64,000 nucleotides of DNA from Legionella sp. (GTDB lineage: Bacteria; Pseudomonadota; Gammaproteobacteria; Legionellales; Legionellaceae): the NCBI GenBank assembly GCA_031291115.1, contig JARLJQ010000015.1:28136-92135 (forward strand). Reading direction: 5' to 3'. Under the pieces are notes generated by a model that saw only the letters and a program-made list of their open reading frames with translations, was not told the origin of the DNA and did not search any database. The translations under genes were made by a program, and so were the position numbers. Positions 20,201 through 27,977 of the stretch are shown here, piece after piece (positions within the stretch are counted from its first letter, which is position 1; each line of letters opens with the position of its first letter).

Positions 20201-20345
20201 TTTAGAACAGGATGCAGGCTTTGCGAAGGAAATAACCGATATTTTATTGCGACAAAGCGCTCCCAATCCTCATTTGTTTTTTCAAAAAATTAAGATTGGT
20301 TCTGAGGATAGGCATTTAAAATTTACTCCACAGCCTATACTTTAA
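17223..20345 (+). CDS. Large uncharacterised protein, possible effector
   Basis: A 1040-residue protein I do not recognise. The first ~720 residues are a Leu-rich, mostly helical repeat-like solenoid with no signal peptide and no clear membrane segment. The last ~280 residues differ: a compact mixed alpha/beta stretch starts near HHFSVEQW and runs through GDAVGCCLA, VVVDKSTGRPVSLVWLYLA and FYMQPMGYGCHCDDLEEY. That pattern (hydrophobic strands with conserved-looking GD, CC, YGC) suggests an enzyme domain, perhaps acyltransferase-like, but this is a guess. The start is weakly supported: no good ribosome site precedes the ATG. Size, helical N-terminus and location between effector-like genes make translocation plausible. 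It is convergent with the M48 protein. Confidence 0.6.
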   Translation: MPEQFVSSIKLLETVLLRLKNACYAQAALDETESNAINVWLYFHAFLNYYKQNKDLAADTEWNLLYETIETLTATHSLLFDLVLQLITLYDVLSVHSPHAERAQRLFKLLNKLPDFVLDKININLRTPIQKGVIALFSTQLLKNEIMSDEDVISAFETKVNKKYAPDVIGSVKNLLRSTTSLINDEEQINLFLLVINSFGFGLFDEKELTLLIRNLVVQARDKESFVKQFLISYQNAYDRFSIELIGKSFLLRGVAFLFPVLDEQLSLGRLQELILETKFELKNPNHGLHRFQYDCYHFISMVYKDDIDAIERLAFNRALLPGTIQILSRNLIADSKLLKSDPLQHLPLLLRLRLLEQNILVQNEFTQFVALFLRVNKNAPAYQQRNPMLFFIKYHHVMMQLIEVMGVEGILYMRQHLAGTVLYLERGLKSIPVHSELTLRPLADYFASLKLRVKEHPEQIKAFKTCIIILGTLIDLDSKASNPQDCQSMYLEQSKGKMPQEFLLALTIILLQKIMCDEQSLLEPSEISNLFERIEPIQCAQLVVASKFMLEKSYREVYLSLLRLDFTAGDVADFLHNTQQRNEIGRSLALHNQSIRTNLLAQGISPVTALQYDKRLEFVVLPENFSQITQANQLLRLWSYLKQIGAEAQRIIASYPNDFSADKNRIMAIQRCINELQQMLQSAESLDLVNVLKKKMAQALINKVIRNIEALIDHNANTSDIFKQCAREIRAIDQDARQHNEVEFENKMVMHHFSVEQWQKEKGMTFFLGDAVGCCLATNDKQFNAMVQRRMDDAMLFHVVVDKSTGRPVSLVWLYLAKTTDNKIVLIANFFETGAKFESNEPVRLALINGLLQFTQRYCDDNPGIDAFYMQPMGYGCHCDDLEEYPLAYRELLDKVGGPYIPGSGFSEVNKDASQALTQDKYYLTSLTKTRFHLFNSQILAANQATKPNVVSKELLLQRVVLALSEYKTVEKVKQAVIDRHRLELSPFYEEALEQDAGFAKEITDILLRQSAPNPHLFFQKIKIGSEDRHLKFTPQPIL

Positions 20346-20443
20346 AAACGCTAAAAAGTTAGATTGCCACGTCACAACGAGCAGTTCTCGCAATTACGGC
20401 TCCTACAGCAATGATGGGAGACAATTTTTAGTCTAGATATTGC

Positions 20444-23400
20444 TCAATCAGCTTGGCCTAATCGAATGCGTAACCCTACGGCAGTTTTGGCTAGTTCATC
20501 CAATTTGTAATGATAAGAACCAAGTTTTTCTCGAATCCCTGCTTCTAGAAGCGGATCGACCTGTTTAGTGGCAAGAATGGCGGCAAAAATTTTCTTTAAT
20601 TTTTCAGGGTCTGAGCCCAGTCTGTTGAGATAATTACCTAGAGCTAATAAACCTCTTTTAATGCTACCAAGAAAACGTTTAGCCTCTTCAAAAGCGGAGT
20701 CATAGTTTTCCTGTGTCGCTGCATATTCTCTAATTTGTTTTTCACTCAATTCTGCTAAGAGTTTGGCATTTAATTGTGCTGAACTAAAAGGTTTATGAGT
20801 TTCCCAAAGAGCTTGGCCTATTAAATGGCCTAGAAGAGTTTTTTGCCAGGGTACTAAAGGTTCACCCATGCCACCAAAATCAAAATTTCCTACTTCAAAA
20901 AGCTCGTTATCGGAGGAAGAGCTAGCACCCGCAGCAGAATGGCTAGCACTTTTAGCTCTGACGATTTTTTGCTGACCGCCATGGCGATCGTTATCTGTAG
21001 GCCCACCTGTTAACAAATTAAATAATTCTGCTGTTAGAATTGCTTCGGCTGCAGAAAGTTCCATACCTTTCAACTCTTCTGATAATTTAAGATCATTAAA
21101 ATGAATTCCAGGAACAATCTGGGTTTCTTTGTAATGGCGCCCATGTCCTACCCAGCCAGCTACTCCAAATCTAAAGCGATGGTGATTCACCGAAATTTCT
21201 AAACCTTGATAGACTTTTTGGGCTACTAACTGTTGTTTCGCGGCGATATCCATATCAACCTCTTTCTTAGAAGAAAGGGCAGCCTCATGTTGCATATCAT
21301 CCACAGATTTAAAAATCGCATTTTTATTAATTAAGATTTTTGCAGCACGATCTAAGATCATAAACTCATCCTGTGCCTGCTCGACAACATGAGCTCTCAA
21401 AAAAGTAATGGCAGTTTCCGCACCGGATTGTTTGTAAGCCTGCATAGTAACGCCATAAGATCCGGAACCTAACATTTCACCCATTAATTGGATAGGATCA
21501 CGAGCCTGAGGCAGATAAAAATTTTCTGACCATTCGTGTATTTCCCAGCGTTCAGGTGGTGCTGCATTGGTTTTAGAGGCCTTTAAAGTTTCTTTGATGT
21601 CTTCTGGGGTTTCCGGGTGGCTCTCAATAGCCTGGGCTAGCTTTCGACCAGCAGGTCCCATCGCTTCAAGTACCTGTCTCAGGGCTTCACCGCGAGGCGA
21701 AAGTGAGGAGCTGCTCAAATGATGCGTTTTTGCATTGGCAACTAACATAGCTGAGAGAATCAATTGTTCTCGCGATTCAAGACTGATTTTGTGGTGGGGA
21801 TTTTGTGCAAGCTCTTCTAGTGCTTCTAAATAAGACTCTACAATTTGGCGACTTTCTTTATCCTGGCGATAGTCATCCACTCTATGACCAATCAAAGCAT
21901 TGGCGAGCATCATCAGAGGATTAAATACAGAGGGAACCCCAAAAATATTATCTAAGACATATTTTTTGCCTTCAGCAATTGTTTTAGGTTTTTCGGCTGG
22001 AAATAGAAGTTGATCAACAACTAAAATTTGTTGTTCAAAACTTAAATCGTAGAAGTTGTCTCGTAAATTGAGCAGGTGATTTTTTAAATTGGGTGTTAGT
22101 TTAGATGGTACTTTTTCAAGCAAGCGCATATAAATTTTATCTAAAGAGTGTTGATTATTTTTTTGCAATAAAAAGTCGATAAGCTCTAAGCATAAGGTTG
22201 CATCTTGGGGGGCTGCACTAATAATAAATTCAGCAAGAGGTCCTAGAATAACGCCATTTTTTAATAATTTTGAAGTAACACGTTGATTTATTTGATCGCG
22301 AACATAATAACTTAATGATTTTTGGGCTTGGATTTTCTCGATAAACTTCTTCAAGATGGCAGTAACAAGATTGATACTTTTATCGGATCTAAATAAAGCA
22401 TCAATATCGGTTTTTGCATGATGTTCGAAATCAACTGTGCCATTATCTTTTCCAAAAAGTTCACTTAAAGCGTTACTGTATTCCTCAATAACCCAGTTTC
22501 TAAAGAATGGGCGATCTAATTTCGTATGATTGCTAAGCACAACTTTGGAAAAACTATAATTGTCGACCAGATAAGGTTGGCCTATTGTGATAGTTTGAGA
22601 ATCCAGTAAGCGATCCAGTATTGCCCTTTTTTCTGGAGGATTGCCTTTCTGCTGCTGATACAAAATTTTAATTTTTTCTTCTAGGGCGCTTAGTTTAATA
22701 GGATCTTGCACAAGCTCTCCTCTATCATAGAAAAGCCCTAGGCATTGAATAAGATAGTTGAGATTGTTGGATTGAAGCGCTTGATAATAAAGATGTTCCT
22801 CGGCTCGATAAACTTGATTTTCATAAAGTTTAAATAATTCATTAGCGTCATCTAAGGAGTGACGAGAATTTAATAATTCGTGTGAATTAAGATATTTTGA
22901 AAGATAGAGATAGTCTTCAAAAGAAAAGTGAGGATGAGCAAGGGAAGACAGCGCTTGATAGGCCGCAAAGAGCCATATCGAGGTATAAGGATTAGAAGCT
23001 TCAATTTTTAATAAAATATTTATAGGATCGCTTATACCTGAACTTCCAACAGCCGATGAGGAGCTACTCTTAGCTTCTTCTTGTTCTTCCTGCGCAGTAG
23101 GCATAAAACTTTTATAGTCCGGCAGTTTCCATCTTCTTTCTAGAGGAGGAAGAGTTCCTTTTTTGGTGAACCCTGCAATATAAGTTTTGCGTTTCTCGCC
23201 AGAATTTGTTTGATAGCCAAAATCTTTATAGGGGATAGAGAGCGCTTGGTTTACTGTTACATAAAAAGAAATCTTGTCATTTGCAAGTTCAGAAAGTTCA
23301 TAGTGATATTCATTTTTCTTAAAATTTTTCATCGCAAACAGAACAAAGGGATGAAATACGGAAATTTTCAGGCCATACCAGGCGCGTTCATTATGAAATT

Positions 23401-25180
23401 CAGAGTTGCTATGAGCGCTTGACACCAATTTCTTGAACATTTCCTTAGCTAACTCAGGATTTTTTGCTTTAAAGATTTCCAGTTGCTCAATGATTCTTTC
23501 TGCAAATAAAAACCCACCTTCATAAAGTGTTAGTTCAAAACGAAAATATTCTAGGTAACTTGCAATGAATTGATCGAAGTTTGTTTCTAACAGTTTCCAA
23601 TCGACGACTAATTTTTCGGAAAGCGCATCTTTTTTATCTAAATAACGTTTAGCTTCAGCAAAAGACTGAAATCTTTTTTCAATCGGTTTAGGTGCCGTAC
23701 CAAAATAAATGATGCCTTCTCTTATTGTGCCCTCTGCTATGTCGCCATAATAGTTGGAGTAGGGCAGCAGTTCTGCTTCAATTAAAGCGTCTAATTCATT
23801 TTCATAGCCGAGAGTTCTCTTTTCTTCTTCGGAGTAGCGCGTTTTCACCAGATTTAAGATACCCAAGAACGCTAAGGCCTCTCTAACTTCTTTGGATGCT
23901 TTCGAGCAACTGAGATGCAGATTCCAGGGGAGAACCGCTTCAGTTGATTTAAATAAGCTGGAAAAATAAGGAGGTTGTACCTTAGGAAAGCCTTGAATAT
24001 TTAAGCTGGAATTTCTACAAAGATTTATAACTCTTTTATTCAATAGCTCTTTATTAGCTTCGATTAATAGTTTAAGTTCTGAAGCTGCATGGGTAATTTC
24101 AGGCAGCGTCTTCGCTTGTACGAAACAATCAATTAAAGTCTGGAAGCGAGCTAAAGTTCCGAAAAGTAGCGGCCTTTGGGGACTATATTTATTTAAATTT
24201 AATCTATTGCCTATACCGAGATAAGCATTGTATATAAATTGAACTTCTCCGAAGGGGTTATTAGCATCCTGCGACTTAGGCCACTGTAGTAAAAAAATCT
24301 CAATGAGTTCTCCGAAGGCTGTTGCTTCAGACTCGCTAAGATTTTTCCACTGCAGGCCTAGCTCTTGTAATTTTTTTGCTAGTTGCCCCACTCTTTTTCT
24401 AAAAAATTTATCAGATTGCGGTTTACTAAGTGTTTCATTGTTGCGTATATATGCTAATAAAATTTTTATTTTTTGAGTAGGCGTTGCAGTAGCATAATGT
24501 TGCTGGTCTAGCATTTCAACTAAGAAATAAGGAAAGCGTGGTTTTGTTGGATCCTCATCTTTGAACTCTTCGATATAAGCAGGAAGAGGATTAGCTTTGG
24601 TTTGTTTTAGACCTTTTTCTTTTTCATAACGCGCTAAAACATTGCCCATATTTTTAATACGCAGAGCATTATTTGGATGAGGATCGAATAAATAAGCAAA
24701 AGAATGACTTTCTGGATCCTCTCGTTGAAATAAAGAAATAAGACCGGTTCTCTGATAGCCGGCTCTATCAAGTGCTTCGATGCTGGCGAAATCGCAGAGG
24801 CTTTCCTCAACCTTATTATTCTCATGGTCCTGATGCTCTTTAGCCAGTTCAATATGCATGAGCTCATGAGCAAGAATTCCCGCTATCTCATCTTCTATTT
24901 TCGCCTTTTCTAATAACCCTTTATTAACTACTAAGATAGGAGGCCGGCCTTCTGTAATCACAAAGGCATTGGCTGAAGGTTCTCCGGAGATATAAATGCG
25001 AAGGTTAGCGATATTAACCTTTTTAGGCGCCAGTCTTGCCAGGATAAGCCTGATATGAGCACTTGCCTTTGCAGCGTAGTCGCAGTTGTCGGGAAGAATT
25101 TGACTTTCTTCGCGAAAAAAATCAGGTAATTCGCCTTTGGCGACGCTAATATTGAGAAGTCTGTCATAGTCAATGGGCAT
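20444..25180 (-). CDS. M48-like metalloprotease fused to a C-terminal kinase-like domain
   Basis: A 1578-residue protein. Residues ~60-190 match an M48/Ste24-type zinc protease: NAFVI, ILVVNKGLLE, then HELMH at 105-109 (His105, Glu106, His109) and a candidate third ligand in VEESLCDFAS (Glu125/126), followed by FDPHPNNALRI, the usual 'tHP' element. There are no transmembrane segments, unlike HtpX. The middle ~1,000 residues are helical with Ser-rich linkers near 705-720 and 1415-1425. The C-terminus looks kinase-like: glycine loop LGSGSYG at ~1235, catalytic-loop-like TDNDRHGGQ at ~1397 and NFDFGGM at ~1433, reminiscent of ABC1 or HipA/PI-kinase motifs. The usual metal-binding Asn is Gln here, and no clear VAIK lysine is seen. 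Function is not known; an effector role is inferred. Confidence 0.7.
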   Translation of the reverse strand: MPIDYDRLLNISVAKGELPDFFREESQILPDNCDYAAKASAHIRLILARLAPKKVNIANLRIYISGEPSANAFVITEGRPPILVVNKGLLEKAKIEDEIAGILAHELMHIELAKEHQDHENNKVEESLCDFASIEALDRAGYQRTGLISLFQREDPESHSFAYLFDPHPNNALRIKNMGNVLARYEKEKGLKQTKANPLPAYIEEFKDEDPTKPRFPYFLVEMLDQQHYATATPTQKIKILLAYIRNNETLSKPQSDKFFRKRVGQLAKKLQELGLQWKNLSESEATAFGELIEIFLLQWPKSQDANNPFGEVQFIYNAYLGIGNRLNLNKYSPQRPLLFGTLARFQTLIDCFVQAKTLPEITHAASELKLLIEANKELLNKRVINLCRNSSLNIQGFPKVQPPYFSSLFKSTEAVLPWNLHLSCSKASKEVREALAFLGILNLVKTRYSEEEKRTLGYENELDALIEAELLPYSNYYGDIAEGTIREGIIYFGTAPKPIEKRFQSFAEAKRYLDKKDALSEKLVVDWKLLETNFDQFIASYLEYFRFELTLYEGGFLFAERIIEQLEIFKAKNPELAKEMFKKLVSSAHSNSEFHNERAWYGLKISVFHPFVLFAMKNFKKNEYHYELSELANDKISFYVTVNQALSIPYKDFGYQTNSGEKRKTYIAGFTKKGTLPPLERRWKLPDYKSFMPTAQEEQEEAKSSSSSAVGSSGISDPINILLKIEASNPYTSIWLFAAYQALSSLAHPHFSFEDYLYLSKYLNSHELLNSRHSLDDANELFKLYENQVYRAEEHLYYQALQSNNLNYLIQCLGLFYDRGELVQDPIKLSALEEKIKILYQQQKGNPPEKRAILDRLLDSQTITIGQPYLVDNYSFSKVVLSNHTKLDRPFFRNWVIEEYSNALSELFGKDNGTVDFEHHAKTDIDALFRSDKSINLVTAILKKFIEKIQAQKSLSYYVRDQINQRVTSKLLKNGVILGPLAEFIISAAPQDATLCLELIDFLLQKNNQHSLDKIYMRLLEKVPSKLTPNLKNHLLNLRDNFYDLSFEQQILVVDQLLFPAEKPKTIAEGKKYVLDNIFGVPSVFNPLMMLANALIGHRVDDYRQDKESRQIVESYLEALEELAQNPHHKISLESREQLILSAMLVANAKTHHLSSSSLSPRGEALRQVLEAMGPAGRKLAQAIESHPETPEDIKETLKASKTNAAPPERWEIHEWSENFYLPQARDPIQLMGEMLGSGSYGVTMQAYKQSGAETAITFLRAHVVEQAQDEFMILDRAAKILINKNAIFKSVDDMQHEAALSSKKEVDMDIAAKQQLVAQKVYQGLEISVNHHRFRFGVAGWVGHGRHYKETQIVPGIHFNDLKLSEELKGMELSAAEAILTAELFNLLTGGPTDNDRHGGQQKIVRAKSASHSAAGASSSSDNELFEVGNFDFGGMGEPLVPWQKTLLGHLIGQALWETHKPFSSAQLNAKLLAELSEKQIREYAATQENYDSAFEEAKRFLGSIKRGLLALGNYLNRLGSDPEKLKKIFAAILATKQVDPLLEAGIREKLGSYHYKLDELAKTAVGLRIRLGQAD

Positions 25181-25290
25181 GAGAGGGCGACCTCTAAAGT
25201 ATTTTGTTATAACATGTATAAATTATATACATATTTGAGGGAATATCAATGCCATGTTTGGATTCGTAAGGAAGTAGATCGCATTGCAGT

Positions 25291-25420
25291 AACGAATTCA
25301 AAAAAGAACCAATAAGTCTTGCAATAAGTTATGGCAATGTTAATCAAGCCGCCAAAGAATTGGATATTCCTACCATCATAGGATGGTCAATGAGTAGGCG
25401 TATGAAGAAAGAAATCCTCG
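25291..25420 (+). pseudogene. Relic of an IS3-type transposase OrfA
   Basis: In the plus frame through 25360 the translation reads EFKKEPISLAISYGN, then VNQAAKELDIP and IIGWSMSRRMKKE, which matches the N-terminal helix-turn-helix of IS3-family OrfA proteins (EFKxEAVxL...G..VxxxAxELGIp..tLxxW). There is no proper start codon in frame, the protein continues only briefly with unrelated sequence, and no OrfB or terminal repeats are recognisable. It lies in the 309-base gap between two large minus-strand effector-like genes; the rest of that gap shows nothing else. Confidence 0.6.
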
Positions 25421-25489
25421 TGAGTTATAAGACACCGATTGAATCCTGGTTGCAAGCAACCAGGCTATCGCAAAGACGGATAATACCGG

Positions 25490-27691
25490 TTAACTGTAGG
25501 TTGATTTTAAACAAGCTTCTTCAAATACCGCCATTTTTCTACGTGTATCTGTTCGAAAAATACCGTAGCTGCATAAATTACTGTATATAAAACCTGATAC
25601 TTTGTTGTCGTGCCGATCAATGAATGAAGCATTGTTTTTATCATTAAGCTGTTTATGTATTTTATTAAAGAAACGAGTTGTTCCTGCTAAACGATCCGGA
25701 GTAGGTGTGTTTAAAAACTCAAGTGTTTCATCTGCAAGCGACATGGTTAATTTCAGTGTTTTATTTGCTTTATCAATTCGCTCAGGTTTTGAGGATTGTT
25801 CCTGTATTAACGTGATTGATTTAGTGTGCATGACGAGTAAAGCATCATAAATTTTAAAATAATTTTTTGAGTGGAATAATTCTGTTTTTTGAATTTCCAA
25901 AATACGGCTATTAATTTTTTTTATCTGGGATGTAAGATGCTCAATTAAATCTCCTTTGTTTTTCTTTTCTGGAATTTCAGCTTCATCAATTTCAATAGAC
26001 ATCTCGGATAAAGAATGAGTTGAGACATGGTCGTCTTGGTCTAATGAGTTGGAATTTTCATCAAAATACATTTTAGATATAGCTGTAGCAAGCTCTAGCA
26101 TTTCATAGTTTACTGATTTCACTGTAGCAGGTTTAATTGCTTTGATTGCCATTTGTCGGCAATCTTTAACTTGTTCGCCAATGTCTTTGATTTCAGCATA
26201 AACCAAATCCAGAATGCTCTTAATTTCATTGGGAAACAACTCTTTTTCTTCTATTTGCATGTTATTCGCATTATCTTCCTGAAGCTGGCGGAACGATTTT
26301 TTAGAGGCCCTCACATCTTCTTGGATTAACATGCATAATTGATCTAGGACATTGAATATTTTGCAAAAATGAGCAGGGTTATTTACATAAATATTACCTA
26401 GAAGTTGAATGCTTCTTAGTAAATGCGTGCACAAATATTGTAATGAAATTATCTCGTGGGCAAGTTTTGCAATTTTAGCCATCACGAGAGAGCGGTCAAT
26501 TAGTTGTAAGGGATCGCTGACGAGATCGAATTTTTGGGTTAGTTTATTATATCGGGTACTAATAAAATTTCCGCTTTCATGAAATACTTTGCGGATTTTT
26601 TTCAGCTCATTATCAACTAATTCTTTCTCTTTTGAGCGTCCAAAAAGTTTTCTTCCCAAAAGTGCTTTTGCTTGGTCTAAAAATATAAAAAAATCCTGAG
26701 TAGAATAGTGTGTATCGTCTTGTTGTTCCATTTCGATACTGAGTGATTTAAGATAATAAGACGATAAATTTTTGATCCAGTTTTGAAAAATTGAATCTGG
26801 AAGCATGATTTTTTCATCAGATCGTAATTCGATGCCAAATAGTTCTGATTGAATGTAATGCTGGCGGAGTATTCCTTCTTTAAGTTCATCATGAGCGACT
26901 GTATTGGCCAGTTCCGTGTCGTTGTTTTTAGCTATCATTTTAACTAAAGCTCTAATTAAAATATCGCTGTGGTTGACGCAACTGTCTTTTAGTTCGGCTA
27001 CTGTTTCTTGTAATGATAATACTTCTTTATGTTTTTCAAGCTTGTCTTTGGCTATAGATAAATGTGCATAAACAGGAGCAAGGCGGCTGAAATGCTGGCT
27101 TTTTTCGCCACTATTTAAGGAGGAATATGCGGTGATGAATTTATTAATGGCATCTAGATAAGCAATATCATAGTCATAACCTAAAAAATTTAAGCATTTT
27201 GTATCCAGCATTTGTAATAGATAGGATATAACTCCCGCTGTAATATCATCTGTTTTAACTTTGTCGCCATCTTTTCGCGAGAAATAATATTCTTTAAGTT
27301 TTCTAATCGCAGAACGTACTGACTCACGGTAACTGGCTAAGGCAATATCTGATCCATGAGTCACATCGCTCCCAATGTCCTTAACTTGTTCTGGAGTAAA
27401 ATGCATGGATTGATACTTACTATCGATTAGTTGAAATACAGGTGGAAAACCATGAATTTTGCCTGCATGTGGCACAACAATTTGCTTGAGGTGGAGTGCG
27501 TACAGTCCATTAACGACTTCAATTTTTTCTTTGTGTTTTTTTTCTTTATAGTTTTTGAATTCAGAGTAAGTAAATACAGCCGCGGTTACTGCTAAAATCG
27601 CGCCTGCTGCAACTAATGCGGGTATTGTTTCTGCACTTGCAAAAAGACTAAGCGCACTGGGGCTGCCCAATTTTTCAATACTGATAACCAT
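25490..27691 (-). CDS. Uncharacterised membrane-anchored, coiled-coil-rich protein
   Basis: About 733 residues. I choose the ATG at 27691, which has AAGGAG eight bases upstream; the GTG at 27700 lies almost on top of that site. A single strong hydrophobic segment near residues 25-45 (PALVAAGAILAVTAAVF) precedes a basic stretch (KNYKEKKHKEK), fitting an N-terminal membrane anchor. The remainder is charged and helical with probable coiled coils (about 190-240 and 560-610) and an acidic low-complexity patch near 545-575. I do not recognise a family. Its place next to the M48-kinase-like and ankyrin genes suggests an effector, by inference only. The 3' end overlaps the shadow of the transposase relic frame. 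Confidence 0.6.
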   Translation of the reverse strand: MVISIEKLGSPSALSLFASAETIPALVAAGAILAVTAAVFTYSEFKNYKEKKHKEKIEVVNGLYALHLKQIVVPHAGKIHGFPPVFQLIDSKYQSMHFTPEQVKDIGSDVTHGSDIALASYRESVRSAIRKLKEYYFSRKDGDKVKTDDITAGVISYLLQMLDTKCLNFLGYDYDIAYLDAINKFITAYSSLNSGEKSQHFSRLAPVYAHLSIAKDKLEKHKEVLSLQETVAELKDSCVNHSDILIRALVKMIAKNNDTELANTVAHDELKEGILRQHYIQSELFGIELRSDEKIMLPDSIFQNWIKNLSSYYLKSLSIEMEQQDDTHYSTQDFFIFLDQAKALLGRKLFGRSKEKELVDNELKKIRKVFHESGNFISTRYNKLTQKFDLVSDPLQLIDRSLVMAKIAKLAHEIISLQYLCTHLLRSIQLLGNIYVNNPAHFCKIFNVLDQLCMLIQEDVRASKKSFRQLQEDNANNMQIEEKELFPNEIKSILDLVYAEIKDIGEQVKDCRQMAIKAIKPATVKSVNYEMLELATAISKMYFDENSNSLDQDDHVSTHSLSEMSIEIDEAEIPEKKNKGDLIEHLTSQIKKINSRILEIQKTELFHSKNYFKIYDALLVMHTKSITLIQEQSSKPERIDKANKTLKLTMSLADETLEFLNTPTPDRLAGTTRFFNKIHKQLNDKNNASFIDRHDNKVSGFIYSNLCSYGIFRTDTRRKMAVFEEACLKSTYS

Positions 27692-27955
27692 AATCCACAC
27701 TCCTTGTAGTCGTTCATATTTGAGTGTAGTTCAAAATACAAAAAGGGTGGGATTTGCTCATGAAATCATGTATTTATACATAAAGATTTTATCTGAGCTG
27801 CTGTTGTTTTGTTATTGCCCACACTGGTTTGAATTGATTCTTTTGCTTTGTATGAAATCCGTATGGAGCGTAGTGAAGGTGCTTCTGAAGGTGGAGTAGT
27901 GCTAATTGAGTGGAAGGAGTTGGTCGAGAACTTTAAATGTAGGTTGGAGCATCAC

Positions 27956-27977
27956 GGGGTCCTGTGGAAGGAACCCC
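27956..27977 (-). terminator. Small hairpin at the 3' end of the ankyrin gene
   Basis: GGGGT (27956-27960) and ACCCC (27973-27977) pair around a 12-base loop, overlapping the stop codon region of the minus-strand ankyrin gene. No T-run follows, so function as a terminator is uncertain. The other ~250 bases of this gap hold nothing I can identify. Confidence 0.3.
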
